From an uncultured Eubacteriales bacterium (GTDB lineage Bacteria > Bacillota > Clostridia > Oscillospirales > Oscillospiraceae), in assembly GCA_900552725.1 (NCBI GenBank), contig USAT01000063.1:1-11132 (forward strand): a stretch of 11,132 nt of DNA. The letters are read 5' to 3'. Below are positions 6,279 through 11,132 of the stretch, piece by piece. How positions within the stretch are numbered: position 1 is the stretch's first letter; each line of letters begins with the position of its first letter. Position numbers and translations under genes: made by a program. A model generated the notes under the pieces. The model did not search any database and was not told where the DNA came from. It saw only the letters and a program-made list of their open reading frames with translations.

Positions 6279-7913
6279 ATGAGAAAACAGATCACCAGCC
6301 TGCTGCTGTCCCTGCTGATGCTGCTGACCCTGCTGCCCACTGCCGCATGGGCGGAGAACGCGGTACACAGCGGAAAATGCGGAAAAGATCTGACATGGAC
6401 ACTTGAAAACGGCGTACTGACTATTGAAGGTTTGGACAACATGGAGAACTATTCCTCGGCTGCCAGTACTCCGTGGGCAGACTATGCCCTCGAAATAGGC
6501 ATTGTCAAGTTACCAGATGAATTGACCAGCATCGGCGATTATGCCTTTGCGGGCTGCAAGAATTTGACAGAGATTGAGCTGCCTAAAAAGCTGAAGTCTA
6601 TCGGTTATTATGCCTTTGACGGCTGCCAAAACCTAAAAGAGATCACGATCCCCCATCAGCTTGAAGCGCTCTCAATTTTCACGTTTCGCGGCTGTACCAA
6701 CCTCGCCAAAGTAAACTTTTCGGCCAACAGCACCATTGATACGATCGGTGCGTATGCTTTCTATGGCTGCCGGAGTTTGAAAAGTATTGATTTTCCGCAG
6801 TCCCTCAAAACCATCGGGCAAGCCGCCTTTGAGTATACCGGCTTAGTCAATGTCAAGTTTAACTATGATCTGGAGACCATCTATGATTCCGCCTTCGATG
6901 CCTGTCACGATCTTGTGTCTGTGGAAATTGATAGAAATGTCTCCAGCATTGGTGACTGGGTCTTTGACGAATGTGAGAACCTGCGGGAGATCAATGTAGC
7001 CAACGGAAATGCTTCCTATAGCTCGGTTGACGGCGTACTCTTCAACAAGGGCAAAACGATCCTTATCAAGTACCCGGCAGGGCATGAGCGGACGCACTAC
7101 AGCATTCCCAGCGGTGTGACCGAGATCACCAGATGCGCTTTCAGTGAAACGCAGCATCTGGCCAGTGTTTCCATACCAAGCAGCGTAAAAACCATCAACC
7201 AGAATGTATTTGACGTTACCGCGAAATACGGCTTTACCGACGTTTTCTACGACGGCAGTACGGAAAGCTGGGCCAACATTTCGATTGCCTCTAACGGTAA
7301 CGACGGACTCTCTACCGCGGTGATCCATTACGGCGGCAAGTGTGGCCCCGGATATGAAACAGAGACGAAAAACACACCTGCCGCCTGCACGACACCCGGC
7401 ATAAAGGATCGTATCGTGTGCGCCACCTGCGGCGCAGTAATTGTAGCCGGTACCGACATCCCCGCCACCGGCCACACCGAAATCACCGACGAAGCTGTAA
7501 CACCCACCTGCACCACCCCCGGCAAGACCGAAGGCAAGCACTGCGAAGTGTGCGGCAAGGTGCTGACAGCGCAGGAGGAACTCCCCGCCACCGGAGTACA
7601 CACCTGGAACGATGGCGAGGTCACTGTGCGCGCCACCTGTGACGCAGAGGGCACCATGACATATACCTGCACCGTATGCGGCGGGACGAAAACCGAACCC
7701 ATCCCCGCCATCGGCAGCCTTCTGGGCGACGTAAACGGCGACGGCACCGTCAACATTACGGACATGGCCCTGGTCTACCAATACCTGACCGGACAGACAG
7801 AATTCACGGACGGCCACAAAAAAGCCGCCGATGTGAACCGGGACGGCATCGTGGACGTGTACGACCTCCAGCGTCTGTACGAGGCCGTGACCGGCATTGA
7901 TCCCCTGTCATAA
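6279..7913 (+). CDS. Secreted BspA-like LRR protein with Cys repeats and dockerin
   Basis: 544 residues. A Sec signal peptide covers 1-25, with likely cleavage after AWA. A BspA-type N-terminal unit (GKCGKDLTWTLENGVLTIEG, 32-51) is followed by about nine leucine-rich repeats of the LTSIGDYAFAGCKNL type (about 80-315). Next are three Cys-rich repeats of 41-43 residues, each with a lone Cys (370, 411, 454) and then CxxC (381/384, 422/425, 464/467), two of them closing with PATG. A C-terminal type I dockerin (482-540) has two calcium loops, DVNGDGTVNITD (484-495) and DVNRDGIVDVYD (518-529). The LRR region suggests binding of a protein or surface ligand, and the dockerin suggests docking onto a cohesin-bearing scaffold. 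No cohesin or sortase signal is in view. The start has AGGAGG 8 bases upstream. The LRR part is AT-richer than the C-terminal part and the neighbours. The partner and ligand are unknown. Confidence 0.93.
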   Translation: MRKQITSLLLSLLMLLTLLPTAAWAENAVHSGKCGKDLTWTLENGVLTIEGLDNMENYSSAASTPWADYALEIGIVKLPDELTSIGDYAFAGCKNLTEIELPKKLKSIGYYAFDGCQNLKEITIPHQLEALSIFTFRGCTNLAKVNFSANSTIDTIGAYAFYGCRSLKSIDFPQSLKTIGQAAFEYTGLVNVKFNYDLETIYDSAFDACHDLVSVEIDRNVSSIGDWVFDECENLREINVANGNASYSSVDGVLFNKGKTILIKYPAGHERTHYSIPSGVTEITRCAFSETQHLASVSIPSSVKTINQNVFDVTAKYGFTDVFYDGSTESWANISIASNGNDGLSTAVIHYGGKCGPGYETETKNTPAACTTPGIKDRIVCATCGAVIVAGTDIPATGHTEITDEAVTPTCTTPGKTEGKHCEVCGKVLTAQEELPATGVHTWNDGEVTVRATCDAEGTMTYTCTVCGGTKTEPIPAIGSLLGDVNGDGTVNITDMALVYQYLTGQTEFTDGHKKAADVNRDGIVDVYDLQRLYEAVTGIDPLS

Positions 7914-7953
7914 CAAAAAGAAGGAGACACATCCGTGTCTCCTTCTTTTTGTT
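7912..7953. terminator. Bidirectional terminator shared by the dockerin gene and larC
   Basis: Perfect 19-bp inverted repeat (arms 7912-7930 and 7935-7953, loop ATCC) with A5 near the left outer end and T5 near the right outer end. It can therefore terminate transcripts from both sides. It includes bases of the stop codons of both convergent genes. Confidence 0.94.
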
Positions 7954-9158
7954 CACGCCTTCTCCGCCAGCGCCCGGACCTCCGCCAGGGACAGCCCCTG
8001 CGCATCGGCGATGCGGGCCAGGTCCTCGTACTCGTACTTGCTGCGGGTAACGCCGTAGCCCTGGGAGATCTTGCGCCGCACCGGGCCGTAGAGGGTGTCC
8101 ACCGTGTCCTGGGTGCGCGTCAGCGTATAGCGGCGGCACAGGTGCTCCCGCACGCCGATGGTAGTGGTGTGCCGCAGCAGCAGCGCCGCCATCTCCGCCC
8201 GGTCGCCCTCCCGGCACAGGACGGTCAGCACCGTGCCGGGCCGGGATTTCTTCATGGTGACCGGCGCGGCCCACACGTCCAGCGCCCCGGCCTTCAGCAG
8301 CGTCTCCATGGCGAAGGCCATGTCCTCCGCCGTCATATCGTCTACGTTGCAGCTCAGCTCCGCCACCTGGCCGCCCGTCTCCGCCGTATCGCCCCAGAAG
8401 GCCCGGATGCAGTTGGCGGCCTCAAACTCCTTGGTGCCCATGCCGTAGCCCACGGCCTGGGTGGTCATCACGGGCATCTCGCCGAACCGGGATGCGAAAT
8501 GCTTCAAAAGCGCCGCCCCGGTGGGGGTACACAGCTCCGCCCGGACGGCGCCGCCATAGGCGGGCACCCCCTGCAGCAGATACGCCGTGGCGGGGGCAGG
8601 CACCGGCAGCAGCCCGTGGGCGCACCGCACCTGGCCGCTGCCCACGCAGACCGGCGAGGCTACGATCTCGCCCGGCGCCAGCCGGTGCAGCAGCAGGCAC
8701 ACCGCCGCCACATCCGCCAGAGCGTCCATGGTGCCCACCTCGTGGAAGTGGATGTCCTCCACCGGCACACCGTGGACATGGCTCTCCGCCTGGGCGATCA
8801 GCCCGTACACCGCCAGCACGTCGGTCTTTACCGCCTCCGGCAGGCACAGATGGTCACGCACCATGTGCTCCATCCCGTGCAGGCCCGTGTGGTGATGGTG
8901 CCCGTGATCATGGTCATGGTGGTCATGGCTGTGCTCATGCATGGCCTCGGATTCCTCCGCGCCGTTTATTTTCACCGACATATGGGTACCCTGCACGCCG
9001 CAGCGCGTCACCGTTTCGCAGCCGTAGACCACGCCCGGCACGCCGATGGCGTTCAGCTCCGCCAAGGCCGCTTCCCTGTCCGGCATCAGCTCCAGCAGCG
9101 CCGCCGTCAGCATATCGCCCGCCGCGCCCATGGCGCAGTCCAGATACAGTGTTTTCAT
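7953..9158 (-). CDS. larC: LarC, nickel chelatase for the nickel-pincer cofactor
   Basis: LarC inserts nickel into pyridinium-3,5-bisthiocarboxylic acid mononucleotide, the last step in making the nickel-pincer cofactor of lactate racemase LarA and related enzymes. The protein has 401 residues in one uninterrupted frame (in Lactobacillus plantarum the two parts are joined by frameshifting). Visible family features are YLDCAMGAAGDM (5-16), HFHEVG (137-142), CTPTGAALL (210-218), NVDDMTAEDM (271-280), MKKSRPG (302-308) and TTIGVREHL (332-340). A histidine-rich insert at 73-98 has 13 His in 26 residues and is a plausible nickel-binding or storage segment. The ATG at 9158 has GGAGGG 6 bases upstream; the frame upstream of it lacks support. 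larA, larB and larE are not in the window. Confidence 0.94.
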   Translation of the reverse strand: MKTLYLDCAMGAAGDMLTAALLELMPDREAALAELNAIGVPGVVYGCETVTRCGVQGTHMSVKINGAEESEAMHEHSHDHHDHDHGHHHHTGLHGMEHMVRDHLCLPEAVKTDVLAVYGLIAQAESHVHGVPVEDIHFHEVGTMDALADVAAVCLLLHRLAPGEIVASPVCVGSGQVRCAHGLLPVPAPATAYLLQGVPAYGGAVRAELCTPTGAALLKHFASRFGEMPVMTTQAVGYGMGTKEFEAANCIRAFWGDTAETGGQVAELSCNVDDMTAEDMAFAMETLLKAGALDVWAAPVTMKKSRPGTVLTVLCREGDRAEMAALLLRHTTTIGVREHLCRRYTLTRTQDTVDTLYGPVRRKISQGYGVTRSKYEYEDLARIADAQGLSLAEVRALAEKA

Positions 9159-9192
9159 GGGGCTCCCTCCGATCGTGACAAATGCTGCTCCG

Positions 9193-9221
9193 ATTATACC
9201 CGACCTTGCCGGAATTTGCAA
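9193..9221 (-). promoter_or_regulatory. Sigma-70 type promoter of larC
   Basis: On the minus strand: -35 TTGCAA (9216-9221), a 17-bp spacer and consensus -10 TATAAT (9193-9198). The transcript would start near 9186, about 28 bases before the ATG. No obvious nickel-responsive operator was recognised. Confidence 0.82.
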
Positions 9222-9272
9222 CGGCAAGAAACCGAAAAGCACCTCGCCGTCCCACGGCAATGCGCAGCTGTC

Positions 9273-9881
9273 TCAGCGCAGATCCATGCGCTCAAATATG
9301 TGCGCTTCCTCATTTCTTATGTACTGCTCCACCGTGCAAAGAGCAGAAATATTGTCTGCTTCATAGTCTGCGGGCAAATAGAGCATTAGCATAGCATGAT
9401 CCTGCTCCCAGATCACCATTCTATCTGTTTCCTCACACACCAGATACTTACCATCCAACAGTTCATTCTCTGCTGCCCCGAACAGAGCTATTGCACGCCC
9501 CAATTCATCTGTTCCCCGTGTCGACAGGAACAGAAAATGCTTCTGACCGGCTTCCGCCTCAAGAATGGCATCACCCAAAGATAAGCACTCTTCCGGCAGA
9601 TACCAGAACCCAATGTCCGAAGCTCCCGCCGTTATTTTATACAGCTGATACGCTTCCGGTATCCCCGTAGGTACGAAGTAATCGTGCAGAGAGGCAAGTT
9701 CCGCAGCATCCTCTTCTTTTTCAGCAGAAAGCGCATACGCAGCAAAAGCGTCTATGTCGGAGAATACCACCAAGTCCGCGGCACTGTCCTGTATTTCTTC
9801 CGTGCTGCCAGCATTGCCGCAGCCAGCCGCAAGAAATATCATCAATACGCCCATCAGTACCATAGCACATCTTGTTTTCAC
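9273..9881 (-). CDS. Putative lipoprotein of unknown function
   Basis: 202 residues from a GTG start. The N-terminus is a lipoprotein signal: KTR, a hydrophobic stretch, then lipobox LAAGC with the acylated Cys at 21, so the protein should be anchored on the outer face of the membrane. A Ser/Glu-rich linker and a region of about 165 acidic residues follow. I do not recognise the family; phrases such as VPTGIPEAYQLYKI and IGFWYLPEE look like a conserved extracellular domain. No further membrane segments are seen. The gene stands alone. The upstream terminator separates it from the small membrane gene, and I saw no convincing promoter in 9900-9990 and no terminator before larC. Its base composition is clearly AT-richer than larC. 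Confidence 0.8.
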   Translation of the reverse strand: MKTRCAMVLMGVLMIFLAAGCGNAGSTEEIQDSAADLVVFSDIDAFAAYALSAEKEEDAAELASLHDYFVPTGIPEAYQLYKITAGASDIGFWYLPEECLSLGDAILEAEAGQKHFLFLSTRGTDELGRAIALFGAAENELLDGKYLVCEETDRMVIWEQDHAMLMLYLPADYEADNISALCTVEQYIRNEEAHIFERMDLR

Positions 9882-9889
9882 GGTTACAC

Positions 9890-9896
9890 CCTCCTT
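9890..9896 (-). promoter_or_regulatory. Ribosome-binding site deciding the GTG start of the lipoprotein
   Basis: AAGGAGG on the minus strand ends 8 bases before the GTG at 9881. The only nearby in-frame ATG (9899) overlaps this site and lacks one of its own, so GTG is preferred. Starting at GTG also gives a compact signal peptide. Confidence 0.8.
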
Positions 9897-9991
9897 CATT
9901 CCAGATGTCTGCGCTATCCTTTTCACATTCCGTACGCCAAAACAGAGTTGCCGGCAAAGGGACATTTCCTCACAAACGGGCCGCCGTTATG

Positions 9992-10017
9992 AAAAAGCCG
10001 CCTGACGGCGGCTTTTT
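9992..10017 (-). terminator. Terminator after the small membrane protein gene
   Basis: Perfect 11-bp stem (arms 9992-10002 and 10007-10017, loop TGAC) with an A5/T5 tail on each side. It could act in both directions. It lies 26 bases past the stop of the minus-strand 69-residue gene and insulates the lipoprotein gene from it. Confidence 0.88.
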
Positions 10018-10043
10018 ACGGGGTAAGGGAGCTTCCCTGTTTT

Positions 10044-10253
10044 TTACAGCGTAATGGGAAACATCAGGTGCAGGCCGCCGAACACCACCACCGAGGCGAC
10101 GGTGGCGATCAGGAAGCCGCGGCAGACCTTGCGGCTCTTCTGGGCTTTGGCCTCGTTTTCGTGCTCATTCTTCCAGCGGACGAAAAACCATCCGGTGCAC
10201 AGCAGGCAGACCACCGGCGCAAACAGCAGGCCGATCATGGCAAAGTATTCCAT
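10044..10253 (-). CDS. Small two-helix membrane protein, hypothetical
   Basis: 69 residues with two predicted membrane helices: about 3-25 (ending in GWFFV) and about 46-68 (FLIATVASVVVFGGLHLM). They are joined by a strongly charged loop (RWKNEHENEAKAQKSRK). There are no catalytic motifs and I do not recognise the family. The start at 10253 has AAGGAGG 7 bases upstream and follows a near-consensus promoter; the frame open to 10343 runs through that promoter and is not used. A terminator follows, so this is a well-bounded single-gene unit and likely real despite its size. By the positive-inside rule the charged loop would face the cytoplasm, with both ends outside. Confidence 0.82.
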   Translation of the reverse strand: MEYFAMIGLLFAPVVCLLCTGWFFVRWKNEHENEAKAQKSRKVCRGFLIATVASVVVFGGLHLMFPITL

Positions 10254-10280
10254 CGAGTATCCTCCTTCTTTGTTACCTCC

Positions 10281-10309
10281 ATTATACCGGAAAACGGACA
10301 CAACGTCAA
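10281..10309 (-). promoter_or_regulatory. Sigma-70 type promoter of the small membrane gene
   Basis: On the minus strand: -35 TTGACG (10304-10309), a 17-bp spacer and consensus -10 TATAAT (10281-10286). Only one -35 base departs from consensus, making it the best promoter in the window. Confidence 0.88.
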
Positions 10310-10354
10310 GAAAATGCTTGATGCCGACATCAAAACCGGCCATTAGCGCTCTGT

Positions 10355-10843
10355 TTATACATTTCCGTCAAAGCGCATGGGGGTAAAGCGCAGTCCGCTC
10401 ACCGTCTGCTCCGCATCGGTGGCCACAAAGCCCAGATGGCGATAGACCTCCACCGCATAGGGCGAGGAATGGACGGTGAACGTCTGCCGGTCATAGTCCT
10501 GCCGCATGGTCTGGAACAAAGCGCGGCCGATCCCCCGGCGGTGATACGCCGCCCGGACGAAAAAGCCGCCGATGTGCTGGGGCTGGCGCATACACAGCGT
10601 GCCCACCAGTTCATCGCCGTCAAAAGCGCCATAGAACCGCATCGCCCGGATGCGCTGGGTATCATGCAGGCTGGCCCGGAAAAAGTCGATGCGCTCCTGC
10701 GAATACTCCGGGGCCTCAAACTGCTGAAAAACCTCCCATGTCAGCGCCAGAGCGGCGGGGATCTCCTGGCTGCGCAGGCGGCGGACGGTGTATTCCGATC
10801 CGCTTTTCCCGGCATGCTTTTCTCCTGAAAATGAATATGTCAT
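10355..10843 (-). CDS. GNAT family N-acetyltransferase
   Basis: A 162-residue acetyl-CoA-dependent acetyltransferase; the substrate cannot be told from sequence. GNAT features are the central strands FYGAFDGDELVGTLCMR (70-86), the acetyl-CoA pyrophosphate-binding loop RRGIGRALF (102-110) after FFVRAAYH, and the C-terminal YRHLGF (134-139). The chosen start is the ATG at 10843, with GAGGG 5 bases upstream. An in-frame ATG at 10861 lacks a ribosome-binding site and would lie almost on the predicted transcription start. The N-terminal ~18 residues are probably a flexible tail. No terminator is obvious between this gene and the small membrane gene. An 11-bp direct repeat brackets the gene. Confidence 0.9.
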   Translation of the reverse strand: MTYSFSGEKHAGKSGSEYTVRRLRSQEIPAALALTWEVFQQFEAPEYSQERIDFFRASLHDTQRIRAMRFYGAFDGDELVGTLCMRQPQHIGGFFVRAAYHRRGIGRALFQTMRQDYDRQTFTVHSSPYAVEVYRHLGFVATDAEQTVSGLRFTPMRFDGNV

Positions 10844-10871
10844 GCTATCCCTCTTTTCCATTTATGACGAT

Positions 10872-10877
10872 ATTATA
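10872..10877 (-). promoter_or_regulatory. Possible -10 box for the GNAT gene
   Basis: TATAAT on the minus strand, about 30 bases before the preferred ATG. No convincing -35 box was found 16-18 bases upstream, so this is tentative. Confidence 0.45.
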
Positions 10878-10921
10878 GAAAATATCTCCCCGAAAAGATA
10901 GGATGATTCTCTAGCGCTCTG

Positions 10922-11013
10922 TGTTCATTTTTAGGGTGTCCGTTGCCTTTTGTTGCCTTTTATCGGTACATTACCCGCCGTTATTGGTACATAAAAGGCG
11001 GTAATCAGTGCAT
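10922..11013. repeat. Non-coding repeat array, possibly an IS21-type element end
   Basis: It contains a tandem 10-mer (GTTGCCTTTT at 10942-10951 and 10952-10961). Three related 12-mers start at 10962, 10983 and 11004: ATCGGTACATTA, ATTGGTACATAA and ATCAGTGCATAA. They are exactly 21 bp apart. The stretch opens with TGTTCATTTTTA, which has the same G-T-x-C-A-T core. Inverted arms GCCTTTTAT (10955-10963) and ATAAAAGGC (10991-10999) could also form a hairpin. Several direct subterminal repeats behind a TG end are known for IS21-family insertion sequences, but no transposase or second end is present. The repeats are seen directly; the IS origin is inference. Confidence 0.5.
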
Positions 11014-11047
11014 AAAAAAGGCTGTCCGAAATCGGACAGCCTTTTTT
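11014..11047 (-). terminator. Terminator of the etfA-like gene
   Basis: Near-perfect hairpin (arms 11014-11028 and 11033-11047, loop AAAT) with A6 at the left end and T6 at the right. It begins about 20 bases after the minus-strand stop codon at 11068. Confidence 0.9.
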
Positions 11048-11067
11048 GATACTTGTTGAGCGAAACC

Positions 11068-11132
11068 TTACTTGGCAGCCTTGGCGGCCTTGATGGACTC
11101 GATCAGCTCGGGGACGACCTTGAACAGGTCGC
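11068..11132 (-). CDS. etfA: Probable electron transfer flavoprotein alpha subunit (3' end only)
   Basis: Only the last ~20 codons are in the window; they read DLFKVVPELIESIKAAKAAK and then TAA. The pattern G-DLF-x-VVP-x-L matches the usual C-terminal end of EtfA, which passes electrons between acyl-CoA dehydrogenases and the redox pool and is common in butyrate-forming clostridia. With so few residues the assignment is tentative. The terminator immediately downstream supports a genuine gene end. The preceding residues, outside the window, would settle it. Confidence 0.6.
   Translation of the reverse strand, partial: DLFKVVPELIESIKAAKAAK

Noticed and set aside
6843..7817. 324-codon antisense frame in the LRR-dockerin gene
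   Set aside because: The opposite strand encodes a coherent multi-domain protein; this frame has no start signal or domain.
8889..8945. Simple-sequence run of CATGGT/GTGATG-like units
   Set aside because: It encodes the histidine-rich segment of LarC, so codon repetition explains it; it is not a CRISPR array or satellite.
9246..9258. GCCGT-CCC-ACGGC hairpin between the lipoprotein gene and larC
   Set aside because: A 5-bp stem without an adjacent U-tract is too weak to call a terminator.
7935..9389. 484-codon plus-strand open frame opposite larC
   Set aside because: Antisense to a clearly conserved larC; the translation is rich in Arg, His and Gln with no recognisable motif and no ribosome-binding site.
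10025..10047. Short hairpin AGGGA-GCT-TCCCT followed by a T-run on the plus strand
   Set aside because: The stem is only 5 bp, no plus-strand gene precedes it, and it overlaps the 3' end of the minus-strand small gene.
10862..11132. A complete insertion sequence
   Set aside because: No transposase frame, no second terminus and no target duplication are visible; at most one element end remains.

Overview
The window looks like chromosome of a GC-rich, gut-type clostridium (Bacillota, probably Oscillospiraceae/Ruminococcaceae). This rests on strong AGGAGG ribosome-binding sites, TATAAT promoters with 17-bp spacers, a BspA-like leucine-rich-repeat protein ending in a dockerin, an EtfA-like C-terminus, and the pst-phoU-phoB-phoR order. 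The organism is inferred from gene content only. No phage, CRISPR array, tRNA or rRNA is visible.

1-4058 (+) is the distal part of a phosphate uptake and sensing operon: the end of pstA, then pstB, phoU, a PhoB/PhoP-type response regulator and a PhoR-type histidine kinase. Every junction overlaps by 1 to 23 bases, so the five genes look transcribed and translated as a unit: transporter, signalling adaptor, kinase and regulator of the phosphate-starvation response. 4059-4170 holds two back-to-back terminators where this operon meets the minus-strand hflX-yigZ pair (4171-6107), which has its own strong promoter.

6279-7913 (+) is a secreted protein: signal peptide, BspA-type leucine-rich repeats, three Cys-x-x-Cys repeats and a C-terminal type I dockerin. 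Its base composition changes part-way along. It shares one perfect bidirectional terminator hairpin with the convergent larC (7953-9158, -), an intact nickel-pincer-cofactor chelatase gene with no other lar gene in view.

9273-10843 (-) holds three short single genes: an AT-richer lipoprotein of unknown family, a 69-residue two-helix membrane protein with a near-ideal promoter, and a GNAT acetyltransferase. Upstream of the GNAT gene, 10922-11013 is a non-coding stretch with three direct repeats spaced exactly 21 bp. It resembles the end of an IS21-type element or an operator array. The window ends in the 3' end of a minus-strand gene resembling etfA, with its own terminator.

Most of the window is conserved core metabolism. 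I found no clear new multi-gene system. The items most worth a second look are the leucine-rich-repeat/dockerin protein, the 21-bp repeat array, the orphan larC and the unrecognised lipoprotein.
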